From Streptomyces lateritius (GTDB lineage Bacteria; Actinomycetota; Actinomycetes; Streptomycetales; Streptomycetaceae): a stretch of 64,000 bases of DNA. The position numbers were made by a program, and so were the translations under genes. Under the pieces are notes generated by a model that was not told the DNA's origin, made no database searches, and was given only the letters and a program-made list of their open reading frames with translations. The stretch is from positions 1 to 64,000 of the forward strand of contig NZ_BMTO01000018.1 in assembly GCF_014649715.1 (NCBI RefSeq), read 5' to 3'. Below are positions 42,249-50,791 of the stretch, piece after piece; the first letter of the stretch is position 1, and each line of letters opens with the position of its first letter.

Positions 42249-42662
42249 GTGAGCCAGCGCACGCTCGTCCTGCTCAAGCCCGACGCCGTCCGCCGTGGCC
42301 TGATCGGCGAGATCATCGGCCGTATCGAGCGCAAGGCCGGTTGGACCATCTCCGCGCTCGAAATGCGCGAGCTGAGCCAGGAGACGCTGGAGCAGCACTA
42401 CGGCGAGCACAAGGGCAAGCCCTTCTACGAGCCGCTGATGGGCTTCATGCAGTCCGGCCCGGTCGTTGCCCTGGTCGTCGAGGGCGAGCGTGTGATCGAG
42501 GGCCTGCGCACCCTCGCGGGCCCGACCGACCCGATCGCCGCCGCCCCCGGCTCCATCCGCGGGGACTACGGGACCATCGTCCGGGAGAACCTCATCCACG
42601 CCTCGGACTCCGAGGAGTCCGCCATTCGGGAAATGAAGATTTTCTTCCCCGGTCTGGCGTGA
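42249..42662 (+). CDS. ndk: Nucleoside diphosphate kinase
   Basis: A 137-residue NDP kinase balancing nucleoside triphosphates through a phosphohistidine. The catalytic histidine is His117 in NLIHASDS; KPDAVRRG at 10-17 and RGDYG near 103 complete the site. GTG start with AAGGAG at about 42234. Standard bacterial length for a hexamer/tetramer. Followed by its own terminator, so mreB is transcribed separately. Confidence 0.97.
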   Translation: MSQRTLVLLKPDAVRRGLIGEIIGRIERKAGWTISALEMRELSQETLEQHYGEHKGKPFYEPLMGFMQSGPVVALVVEGERVIEGLRTLAGPTDPIAAAPGSIRGDYGTIVRENLIHASDSEESAIREMKIFFPGLA

Positions 42663-42702
42663 CCGAGGCTGACCCGCTGTCAGCCATCCACCGCAACAAC
42701 GT

Positions 42703-42731
42703 GGGGCGACCGATGGAATTTCGGTCGCCCC
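42703..42731 (+). terminator. Terminator of ndk
   Basis: GGGGCGACCGA and its exact complement (42721-42731) with a seven-base loop, 41 bases after the ndk stop. Confidence 0.85.
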
Positions 42732-42753
42732 CGGGCATATGAACGAGGCAACC

Positions 42754-42780
42754 GGGAACGCATCGCAGCGTCCTACCGTC
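42754..42780 (+). promoter_or_regulatory. Sigma-E (ECF) type promoter upstream of mreB
   Basis: GGGAAC (42754-42759), 17 bases, CGTC (42777-42780). This matches the GGAAC/CGTC pattern of the streptomycete envelope-stress sigma factor SigE. It is 166 bases upstream of the mreB start, immediately after the ndk terminator. A second candidate -10 (TACGAT near 42826) could serve a vegetative sigma factor. Inference from pattern only. Confidence 0.55.
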
Positions 42781-42945
42781 ACCTATACAGAGGTGGACCA
42801 CCGCGCGGTATCCGTGCGGGCGGCACTACGATGGAAAACTCCACGCCGCAGCACCCGCCGCACCACCACCTCGCCTACCTGAGAAGCCGTCAAGCTCCAA
42901 TTGGGAAGGCACCGACGCATCCTCATGGGAAACAAGGGGAACTCA

Positions 42946-43965
42946 ATGTCGTTCATCGGCCGTGACATGGCTGTCGACCTCGGGACCGCCAACACGCTGG
43001 TGTACGTCAGGGGTCGAGGCATCGTTCTGAACGAGCCGTCCGTCGTCGCGATCAACACCAACACCGGCGGCATCCTCGCGGTCGGCTCCGAGGCGAAGAA
43101 GATGATCGGCCGGACACCCGGCAACATCGTCGCCGTCCGGCCTCTGAAGGACGGTGTGATCGCCGACTTCGAGATCACCGAGCGTATGCTCCGCTACTTC
43201 ATCCTGAAGATCCACAAGCGCCGCTACCTGGCCCGCCCCCGGGTCGTCGTCTGTGTGCCCTCCGGCATCACCGGTGTCGAGCGCCGCGCCGTCATCGAGG
43301 CCTCCACGCAGGCCGGTGCCCGGCAGGTGCACATCATCGAGGAGCCCATGGCCGCGGCCATCGGCTCGGGCCTGCCGGTCCACGAGGCGACCGGCAACAT
43401 GGTCGTCGACATCGGTGGCGGCACCACCGAGGTTGCCGTGATCTCGCTCGGCGGAATCGTCACGGCACAGTCGATCCGGGTGGCCGGCGACGAGCTGGAC
43501 AACGCGATCATCCAGCACATCAAGAAGGAGTACTCGCTCCTCCTCGGTGAGCGCACCGCCGAACAGATCAAGATCACGATCGGCTCGGCGTACGACCTCG
43601 ACAATGACGAGCACACCGAGATCCGCGGTCGTGACCTGGTCTCCGGTCTGCCCAAGACCGTGGTCATCTCCGCCGCCGAGGTCCGCAAGGCCATCGAGGA
43701 GCCGGTCAACGCGATCGTCGACGCCGTGAAGACGACGCTCGACAAGTGCCCGCCGGAGCTCTCCGGTGACGTGATGGACCGCGGCATCGTTCTCACGGGT
43801 GGGGGCGCCCTGCTGCGCGGCCTGGACGAGCGGCTGCGCCGCGAGACCGGGATGCCGATCCACATCGCCGAGGACCCGCTGGACTCGGTGGCGCTCGGCT
43901 CAGGCAAGTGCGTGGAGGAGTTCGAGGCGCTCCAGCAGGTGCTCGACGCTCAGCCCCGCCGGTAG
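42946..43965 (+). CDS. mreB: MreB, actin-like morphogenetic protein
   Basis: A 339-residue bacterial actin. Phosphate 1 loop VDLGTANTLVYV (about 9-20), phosphate 2 region VVDIGGGTTEVAVIS (about 155-169), and the adenosine motif IVLTGGGALLRGL near 284-296. The start is set at ATG 42946 because AAGGGGAA lies at the right distance; ATG 42925 would add seven residues (MGNKGNS). In Streptomyces MreB is not needed for hyphal growth but builds spore walls together with the MreC, MreD, PBP2 and RodA encoded downstream. Confidence 0.96.
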   Translation: MSFIGRDMAVDLGTANTLVYVRGRGIVLNEPSVVAINTNTGGILAVGSEAKKMIGRTPGNIVAVRPLKDGVIADFEITERMLRYFILKIHKRRYLARPRVVVCVPSGITGVERRAVIEASTQAGARQVHIIEEPMAAAIGSGLPVHEATGNMVVDIGGGTTEVAVISLGGIVTAQSIRVAGDELDNAIIQHIKKEYSLLLGERTAEQIKITIGSAYDLDNDEHTEIRGRDLVSGLPKTVVISAAEVRKAIEEPVNAIVDAVKTTLDKCPPELSGDVMDRGIVLTGGGALLRGLDERLRRETGMPIHIAEDPLDSVALGSGKCVEEFEALQQVLDAQPRR

Positions 43966-44073
43966 GAATCGTCCCGTTCCCCGGGCCCACGGGTCCGGGG
44001 AACGGCGCCGACCGGACAGCACCGACAACGGCAGAGAACAACCGATCCAAGAGGAAAGGCACGGCCGCCGCAC

Positions 44074-45090
44074 GTGAGGGACACACGAGAGAGCCGGCTG
44101 CTCCTGGTGCTGCTGATCGCCATCGCGTTCGCGCTGATCACGGTGGACATCCGCGGTGGCGAGGAGTCACCGGTCGACGGCGCCCGGCAGGCCGCCGCGG
44201 CTGTCTTCGGACCGGTGGAGAACGGCGTCGCGGCAGCGGTCGACCCCGTCGGCAACGCCATAGGAGCGGTACGCGACTCCGGCGAGCGCCACACCCGTAT
44301 CGCCGCACTGGAACGTGAGAACGCCGCCCTCAAGGCCAAGCTGGGCAGCGACGACCGCAACCGCAGCCGCCTCCACGAGCTCGACACCATGCTCAAGACG
44401 GCCGGTGCCGGGCAGTACGGCATCAAGGCCGCCGAGGTCATCGCCATAGGGGCGGCCCAGGGCTTCTCCTGGACCGTCACCATCGACGCCGGCGCCAACG
44501 ACGGCATCAGGCGGGACATGACCGTGCTCAACGGCTCCGGTCTGGTCGGCCGGGTCACCACCGTCGGCCCCTCCACGGCGACCGTCCTGCTCGCCAGCGA
44601 CCCCGACTTCACCGTCGGCACCCGCATGGAGAAGACCAACGAACTCGGCTTCGCCACCGGCCAGGGCAACGGACCGCTCCTCGTCCAGCTCCTCAACGGC
44701 AAGGCGAAGGTGAATGCCGGCGACCGGCTCGTCACCTTCGGCTCGCAGGCCGCCAAGCCGTTCGTGCCCGGGGTGCCGGTCGGCGAGGTCATCCGCGTGG
44801 ACCCGTCGGGCGGCGGCCTGACCCGCAACATCTACGTCCGCCCGTACGTCGCCTTCACCAAGCTCGACATCGTCGGCATCGTCGTCCAGGCCCCGCGCAC
44901 GGACCCCCGTGACATGGTCCTGCCGCCCAAGTCCAAGCCCGCGCCGACCGTCACCGTCACGGTCACCCCGCCCCCACCGGAGGGGCAGCAGCAGGCCGGC
45001 GAGCAGCCGGGACAGCAGCCGGGACGGCAACAGCAGCCCGGACAGCAGCCGGAGCAGGGGCAGAAGCCCGAGAACGAGCAGGGGGACTGA
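44074..45090 (+). CDS. mreC: MreC, rod-shape-determining protein
   Basis: A 338-residue protein with one N-terminal membrane helix (about 8-25), a coiled coil (about 72-105), two beta-barrel modules (to about 275) and a C-terminal tail that is first proline/valine rich and then Gln/Pro/Gly rich (from about 300: QQQAGEQPGQQPGRQQQ). MreC scaffolds the elongation complex and activates PBP2. A GTG at 44074 is used. The low-complexity tail is longer than in rods such as E. coli. The mreD start is three bases after the stop. Confidence 0.95.
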   Translation: MRDTRESRLLLVLLIAIAFALITVDIRGGEESPVDGARQAAAAVFGPVENGVAAAVDPVGNAIGAVRDSGERHTRIAALERENAALKAKLGSDDRNRSRLHELDTMLKTAGAGQYGIKAAEVIAIGAAQGFSWTVTIDAGANDGIRRDMTVLNGSGLVGRVTTVGPSTATVLLASDPDFTVGTRMEKTNELGFATGQGNGPLLVQLLNGKAKVNAGDRLVTFGSQAAKPFVPGVPVGEVIRVDPSGGGLTRNIYVRPYVAFTKLDIVGIVVQAPRTDPRDMVLPPKSKPAPTVTVTVTPPPPEGQQQAGEQPGQQPGRQQQPGQQPEQGQKPENEQGD

Positions 45091-45093
45091 GGC

Positions 45094-45756
45094 ATGAAGT
45101 TCAACCGGATCCTCCTGTCGGTCACCCTCGTCGTGGTCGCCCTCGTCATCCAGGTCTCCGTCCTCGCCCGCCTCCAGCTCCCCGGAGCCGTACCGGACCT
45201 CGTCCTGCTGACCGTCCTCGGCCTCGCCCTCGTGTACGGCCCCGTCAGCGGCTCCCTCATCGGTTTCGGGGCCGGACTCCTCGCCGACCTCGCCCCGCCC
45301 GCCGACCACGCCGCCGGCCGCTACGCCCTGGTGCTGTGCCTCATCGGCTACCTCGCCGGCCTCGCCCGCCCCGAGAACGGCCGGCTCAAGTCCGCCAGCG
45401 GCCCGATGGCCGTGGTCGTGGCCGCCGCGATCGGCACCACCCTGCTGTACGCGGGAGTGGGCGCCCTGGTCGGAGACACCGCCGCCCGCCACGTCGGCCT
45501 CGGCTTCCTGCTGTTCACCGCGGCCGTCTACGACCTGCTCCTCGCGCCCTTCACCGTGCCGCTGATCATGGCCCTGGCCCGGCGCGCGGAGAACGACCCG
45601 CTCGTCGACACCTCCGGAAGCACCGACGTCGCCACCGGCTGGCTCGCCTCCGGCACGGGCCTGCGGATCGGCACCCAGCGCGGTGGCCTGCTCGTCAAGG
45701 CCGCCCGCACCAGAGCCTCACGCGCCGGACGTATCAAGGGAGTCAAGCGACTGTGA
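45094..45756 (+). CDS. mreD: MreD, rod-shape-determining membrane protein
   Basis: A 220-residue membrane protein with about six helices and the MreD pattern PDLVLLTVLGLALVYGPVSGSLIGFGAGLLADL (reported here only by position, residues about 31-63, with key PDL, GxxxG and ADL). A positively charged C-terminus (RTRASRAGRIKGVKRL) stays in the cytoplasm. It follows mreC by three bases and precedes PBP2 by 19, consistent with one transcript. Confidence 0.93.
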   Translation: MKFNRILLSVTLVVVALVIQVSVLARLQLPGAVPDLVLLTVLGLALVYGPVSGSLIGFGAGLLADLAPPADHAAGRYALVLCLIGYLAGLARPENGRLKSASGPMAVVVAAAIGTTLLYAGVGALVGDTAARHVGLGFLLFTAAVYDLLLAPFTVPLIMALARRAENDPLVDTSGSTDVATGWLASGTGLRIGTQRGGLLVKAARTRASRAGRIKGVKRL

Positions 45757-45775
45757 CCGAGGGGGCACCGGCAGT

Positions 45776-47968
45776 ATGAGCAACATCCCGGAGACCGGAC
45801 GGACTCCCAGGGTCCAGGTCCGGCTCGTCGTCATCCAGGTTCTCGTCTTCTCCCTCCTCCTCACCCTCGGCGGACGCCTCTGGTACCTCCAGATCCGCAA
45901 CGGCAAGGAGTACACCGACGAGGCGAGGAGCAACCACGTCCAGCGGGTCGTCCAGCCCGCCGTACGCGGCTCCATCCTCGACGCCCGCGGCGTCCCCCTC
46001 GCCGACAACGAGACCCGCCTCGTGGTCTCCGCGTCCCGCACCGACCTGATGAAGATGAAGGACGACGGCAAGGCCGTCCTCACCCGTCTCGCGGGCGTCC
46101 TGGGCATGAAGCCCAAGGACGTCATGGACAAGGTCCGGCTCTGCGACTCCCAGACCCCCCAGCCCTGTTGGAACGGCTCGCCCTACCAGCCGATCCCCGT
46201 CACCAACAAGGCCACCACGCAGCAGGCGCTGCGGATCCGCGAGAGCTCCGAGGACTTCCCCGGCATCACCGCCGAACCCACCGCCGTCCGCCGCTACCCC
46301 GCGCCCGGCAAGGCCCGCACCTCGCAGGTCCTCGGCTACCTCTCGCCGGTCACCGACGAGGAGATCCAGAAGGCCAAGGACACCGACTCGCCGCACCTGC
46401 GCTCCGACCAGGTCGGCCGCTCGGGCCTGGAGCGCACCTACGACAAGCAGTTGCGCGGCAAGGCCGGCGTCACCTCGTACGAGGTCGACAAGCTGGGCCG
46501 GGTCATGGACCAGACCGAGTCCGACCCTGGCGTGCCGGGCTCCCACGTCGTCACCAGCATCGACGCCAGGGCCCAGGCCGTCGCCGAGTTCGAACTCCAC
46601 GCGGCGATGGAGACCGTGCGGAAGGAGACCGACAAGATCACCGGTCGTCCGTACGAGGCCGACGCGGGCGCCGTCGTCGTCATGGAGTCCAAGACCGGCC
46701 GGGTCGTCGCGATGGCCTCCCAGCCGGACTACGACCCGAACGCCTGGATCGGCGGCATCTCCGCCAAGGACTACACCAGGCTCACCGACAAGAACTCCAA
46801 CTACCCGCTGCTCAACCGCGCCATCCAGGGCCAGGCCCCCGCCGGCTCCGTCTTCAAGGTGGTCTCGGCGAGCGCCGCCGTGCGAGCCGGCTACCCCTTC
46901 AACGACCGCTACAACTGCAGCAGCTCCTACAGCATGGGAAACCGCAGCTTCGCGAACTTCGAGTCCAAGGGCCACGGCCCCATCACCCTCGGAGACGCCC
47001 TCAAGTTCTCCTGCAACACCGTCTTCTACCGTCTCGGCCACCAGGAGTGGCAGCGCGACGGCGGCATGAAGCCGAAGAAGGACGCCCACGACTGGTTCTA
47101 CCGGACCGCCCGCGACTTCGGTTTCGGCTCCGAGACCGGCGTCGACCTGCCGAACGAGGTCACCGGCCGCATCCCGGACCGCCAGTGGAAGCAGAGCTTC
47201 TGGGAGGCCAACAAGGACTCCTGGTGCAAGCAGGGCAAGAAGGGCGGCACGTACGTCGAGCAGATCGCGTACGAGAGCTGCCTCGAAGGCAACCAGCTGA
47301 AGGCCTTCGACAGCATCAACTTCGCCATCGGGCAGGGCGACGTGCTCATCACCCCGGTCCAGCTGGCCACCGCCTACGCCGCCATCAGCAACGGCGGCAC
47401 CCTCTACAACCCCACCATCGGCAAGGCCGTCATCAGCCCCGACGGCAAGAGGATCCAGGAGATCAAGCCCAAGGCCCACGGCAGGCTGCCGGTCGACGCG
47501 CAGACCATCCGCGACCTCGACAAGGGCCTGCGCTCCGTCGTCGAGCCCGGCGGCACCGCCGCCTGGCGGTTCGGCGGCTGGCCGCAGGACAAGATCCCGA
47601 TGCGGGCCAAGACCGGTACCGCCCAGGTCTACGGCAAGCAGACCACCTCGTGGTTCGCGACCTACACCGACGACTACACGATCGTCATGACGATCTCGCA
47701 GGGTGGTACGGGCTCCGGCGCCTCCGGCCCCGCCGTCCGCAACATCTACGACGCGCTCTACGGCCTCGACGACGAGGGCAACCAGGACCTCAAGCGGGCC
47801 CTGCTGCCCAAGCCGCAGCAGGCGCTGCCGAAGATCCAGGCCGACGGGACCATCGAGGCGCCCGAGATCAAGCCGTACGACCCCGCGTCACAGCTGGTCG
47901 ACCCGAACAAGAAGAGGGAAGGCGGGCAGGAGCCACTCGCGGGACCGCCTCCCGTCTGGAGGGACTGA
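45776..47968 (+). CDS. mrdA: Penicillin-binding protein 2, class B transpeptidase of elongation
   Basis: A 730-residue class B PBP crosslinking peptidoglycan with RodA. One membrane helix near 17-35, a dimerisation/pedestal domain to about 300, and the transpeptidase domain with Ser358-Val-Phe-Lys361, Ser412-Cys-Asn414 and Lys612-Thr-Gly614. A 90-residue Pro/Lys-rich tail follows the domain. An ATG at 45776 is used, 19 bases after mreD. In S. coelicolor the PBP2/RodA pair in this cluster belongs to the spore-wall synthesising complex. Confidence 0.95.
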   Translation: MSNIPETGRTPRVQVRLVVIQVLVFSLLLTLGGRLWYLQIRNGKEYTDEARSNHVQRVVQPAVRGSILDARGVPLADNETRLVVSASRTDLMKMKDDGKAVLTRLAGVLGMKPKDVMDKVRLCDSQTPQPCWNGSPYQPIPVTNKATTQQALRIRESSEDFPGITAEPTAVRRYPAPGKARTSQVLGYLSPVTDEEIQKAKDTDSPHLRSDQVGRSGLERTYDKQLRGKAGVTSYEVDKLGRVMDQTESDPGVPGSHVVTSIDARAQAVAEFELHAAMETVRKETDKITGRPYEADAGAVVVMESKTGRVVAMASQPDYDPNAWIGGISAKDYTRLTDKNSNYPLLNRAIQGQAPAGSVFKVVSASAAVRAGYPFNDRYNCSSSYSMGNRSFANFESKGHGPITLGDALKFSCNTVFYRLGHQEWQRDGGMKPKKDAHDWFYRTARDFGFGSETGVDLPNEVTGRIPDRQWKQSFWEANKDSWCKQGKKGGTYVEQIAYESCLEGNQLKAFDSINFAIGQGDVLITPVQLATAYAAISNGGTLYNPTIGKAVISPDGKRIQEIKPKAHGRLPVDAQTIRDLDKGLRSVVEPGGTAAWRFGGWPQDKIPMRAKTGTAQVYGKQTTSWFATYTDDYTIVMTISQGGTGSGASGPAVRNIYDALYGLDDEGNQDLKRALLPKPQQALPKIQADGTIEAPEIKPYDPASQLVDPNKKREGGQEPLAGPPPVWRD

Positions 47969-47972
47969 CCTG

Positions 47973-49172
47973 ATGACCGCACCCCACGGCTTCTCCGTCT
48001 CCCGGTACGCCCCCGAGCGCGGGCCGCTCGCGAAGCTCACCGCCCGCGACTCGGTGCTGCGCCGGCTCGACTGGCCGATCCTGCTCTCCAGCATCGCCCT
48101 GTCCCTCCTCGGCGCCCTGCTCGTCTGGTCCGCCACCCGCGGCCGGACCGAGCTCAACCAGGGCGACCCGTACTACTTCCTGCTCCGTCACCTCCTGAAC
48201 ACCGGCATCGGGCTCGTCCTGATGATGGGCACCGTCTGGCTCGGCCACCGCACCCTGCGCGGCGCGGTGCCGGTCCTCTACGGCATCTCGATCGTGCTGA
48301 TCCTCGCCGTCCTCACCCCGCTCGGCGCGACCATCAACGGCGCGCACGCGTGGATCGTCATCGGCGGCGGTTTCTCGCTCCAGCCCAGTGAGTTCGTCAA
48401 GATCACGATCATCCTGATCATGGCGGTGCTCCTGGCCGCCCGGGTCGACGCCGGCGACCAGATCCACCCCGACCACGGCACCGTCGCCAAGGCGCTCCTC
48501 CTCGCCGCGCTGCCCATGGGCATCGTCATGCTGATGCCGGACCTCGGCTCGGTGATGGTCATGGCGGTGATCGTGCTCGGGGTGCTCCTGGCCTCCGGCG
48601 CCTCCAACCGCTGGGTGATCGGCCTCATCGCCGCGGGGATCACCGGCGCCGTCCTCGTCGCCGCGCTCGGAGTCCTCGACGAGTACCAGATCAACCGCTT
48701 CGCCGCCTTCGCCAACCCCGAACTCGACCCGGCCGGCGTCGGCTACAACACCAACCAGGCGCGCATCGCGATCGGATCCGGCGGCCTGTACGGGGCGGGA
48801 CTCTTCAACGGCCACCAGACCAGCGGCCAGTTCGTTCCCGAACAGCAGACCGACTTCATCTTCAGCGTCGCGGGCGAGGAACTCGGCTTCCTCGGCGGCG
48901 GACTGATCATCGTGCTGCTCGGCGTGATCCTGTGGCGCGCCTGCCGGATCGCCCGCGAGACGACGGAGCTCTACGGCACGATCGTCGCGGCCGGCATCAT
49001 CGCCTGGTTCGCCTTCCAGTCCTTCGAGAACATCGGCATGGCACTCGGCATCATGCCCGTCGCGGGCCTTCCCCTGCCGTTCGTCTCCTACGGAGGCTCG
49101 TCGATGTTCGCCGTGTGGGTGGCGATCGGACTCCTCCAGTCCATTCGCGTGCAGCGGCCGATGACGGCGTGA
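47973..49172 (+). CDS. rodA: RodA, SEDS-family peptidoglycan glycosyltransferase
   Basis: A 399-residue SEDS polymerase with ten membrane helices. Signature GGGFSLQPSEFVKI (about 131-144) and, near the C-terminus, FENIGMALGIMPVAGLPLPFVSYGGSS (given by position, about 350-376) with the conserved PLPFVSYGG. The catalytic Asp region ELDPAGVGYNTNQARIAIGSGG lies at about 250-271. It polymerises lipid II in concert with the PBP2 encoded four bases upstream. An ATG at 47973 is used. Confidence 0.95.
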   Translation: MTAPHGFSVSRYAPERGPLAKLTARDSVLRRLDWPILLSSIALSLLGALLVWSATRGRTELNQGDPYYFLLRHLLNTGIGLVLMMGTVWLGHRTLRGAVPVLYGISIVLILAVLTPLGATINGAHAWIVIGGGFSLQPSEFVKITIILIMAVLLAARVDAGDQIHPDHGTVAKALLLAALPMGIVMLMPDLGSVMVMAVIVLGVLLASGASNRWVIGLIAAGITGAVLVAALGVLDEYQINRFAAFANPELDPAGVGYNTNQARIAIGSGGLYGAGLFNGHQTSGQFVPEQQTDFIFSVAGEELGFLGGGLIIVLLGVILWRACRIARETTELYGTIVAAGIIAWFAFQSFENIGMALGIMPVAGLPLPFVSYGGSSMFAVWVAIGLLQSIRVQRPMTA

Positions 49173-49209
49173 CGGCATGGACCGGCCTCCCGGGGGCAAC
49201 TAGATTCGA

Positions 49210-50739
49210 ATGATGGCGGAGACGAAGCGCGAGATCGAGCGGAAGTACGAAGCCGACGACGAGACGGAGCTCCCGGACCTCACCCGGGCCCGCGGGGTCT
49301 CGGCGGTCCTGGACCGGGGCGTCGCCGAACTCGACGCCGTCTACTACGACACGCCCGGTCTGCGGCTTGCCGCCGACTCCCTCACGCTGCGCCGCCGCAC
49401 CGGAGGTGAGGACGCCGGCTGGCACCTCAAGTTCCCCGTCGCCACCGGAATCCGCGACGAGATCAGGGCCCCGCTCTCGGACACGCTCCCGCGTTCCCTG
49501 GCGGGGCTCCTGCGTTCCCGCGTGCACGACGAGCCGGTCGTCCCCGTCGTCCGGCTCCGCTCCTCCCGGGACGTCCGCCACCTCGTCGACGGCGACGGCA
49601 CGCTGCTCGCCGAGGTGTCGGTGGACACGGTCCGCGCCGAACGCCTGGGGGAGGGCGGCGGCGCCACGGCCTCCTGGAAGGAGATCGAGGTCGAACTGGC
49701 GGACGGCGCCGACCCCGCGCTCCTCGACACCGTCGAGAAGCGCCTGCGGAAGGCCGGCATCCACCCCTCGGCCTCGCCCTCCAAGCTGGCCAGGGCGCTG
49801 GAGGAGACGACGCCCGGGGACGCCGTGCCCGCGCGGCCGGAGCAGCCCGCCGAGGACACCGCGGGCGCCCGCGTCCTGGCGTACGTACGCGAGCAGATCG
49901 ACGCCATCGTCACGCTCGACCCCGCCGTCCGGCGCGACCTGCCCGACTCCGTCCACAAGATGCGCGTCGCCACGCGCAGGCTCCGCAGCGCCTTCAAGAC
50001 GTACCGCAAGGTCCTCGACCGGACCGTCACCGACCCCGTCGGCGAGGAGCTGAAGTGGCTCGCCGGCGAGCTCGGCGTCGCCCGTGACCAAGAGGTCCTC
50101 CACGCCCGCCTGCGCGGCCGCCTCGACGAGCTTCCCCCGACCCTCCTCCTCGGCCCCGTTCACGCGCGGCTGCGGATCTGGGACGTCTCGCGGGGCGTCG
50201 ACGCCCGCCGCACCGCGCTCGCCGCCCTTGACTCCGGCCGCTATCTCGCCCTGCTGAAGATTCTCGACGCCCTCCTGGCCGACCCGCCCCTGCGCAAGGA
50301 CGCCCGCAAGGCCCCGGCACCCGTCCTCGCCCGGGCCGTGCTCAAGGACTACGACCGCCTCGCCGACCGCGTCGAGCAGGCCCTCGCCCTGCCCGCCGGC
50401 CACGACCGCGACATCGCGATGCACCAGGCCCGCAAGGCCGCCAAACAAGTCCGCTACGCCGCCGACGCCGCCACCCCCACGCTCGGCAAGCCCGCCAAGC
50501 GCTTCGCCAAGAGGATCAAGACCGTCCAGACCCTCCTCGGCGACCACCAGGACAGCGTCGTCGCCCGCGAGGCCCTGCGGACCCTCGCGATACAGGCACA
50601 CGCGGCGGGGGAGACGGCGTTCACCTGGGGGCTTCTCCACGGTCGGGAGGAGGCGGCCGGAGCGGCCGGGGAGCGCGCCTTCCCGGACGCCTGGAAGTGG
50701 GCCTCGGCCCCGAAACCTCGGGCGGCACTGGCCCGCTGA
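49210..50739 (+). CDS. CYTH-CHAD domain protein
   Basis: A 509-residue protein. Residues 1-200 form a CYTH triphosphate tunnel (REIERKY at 7-13 carries the ExExK motif; basic RLRRR and KFPV strands line the tunnel). Residues about 225-500 form a CHAD domain of histidine-rich helical bundles (HKMRVATRRLRSAFK, HARLRIWDV, HQARKAAKQVRYAAD). CYTH enzymes hydrolyse tripolyphosphate or similar; CHAD domains bind polyphosphate. It probably handles polyphosphate or triphosphate. It follows rodA by 37 bases, perhaps in the same transcript. ATG 49210 and 49213 are equally possible. Confidence 0.9.
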   Translation: MMAETKREIERKYEADDETELPDLTRARGVSAVLDRGVAELDAVYYDTPGLRLAADSLTLRRRTGGEDAGWHLKFPVATGIRDEIRAPLSDTLPRSLAGLLRSRVHDEPVVPVVRLRSSRDVRHLVDGDGTLLAEVSVDTVRAERLGEGGGATASWKEIEVELADGADPALLDTVEKRLRKAGIHPSASPSKLARALEETTPGDAVPARPEQPAEDTAGARVLAYVREQIDAIVTLDPAVRRDLPDSVHKMRVATRRLRSAFKTYRKVLDRTVTDPVGEELKWLAGELGVARDQEVLHARLRGRLDELPPTLLLGPVHARLRIWDVSRGVDARRTALAALDSGRYLALLKILDALLADPPLRKDARKAPAPVLARAVLKDYDRLADRVEQALALPAGHDRDIAMHQARKAAKQVRYAADAATPTLGKPAKRFAKRIKTVQTLLGDHQDSVVAREALRTLAIQAHAAGETAFTWGLLHGREEAAGAAGERAFPDAWKWASAPKPRAALAR

Positions 50740-50791
50740 GCACCGGGGTACGCTTGAGAGTCGCCCCCCTGCCAGCTCACGAAGGTTCGAG

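Noticed and set aside
50740..50791. A cobalamin riboswitch before the B12-type radical SAM gene
   Set aside because: The gap is only 52 bases and lacks the B12-box; too short for the element.
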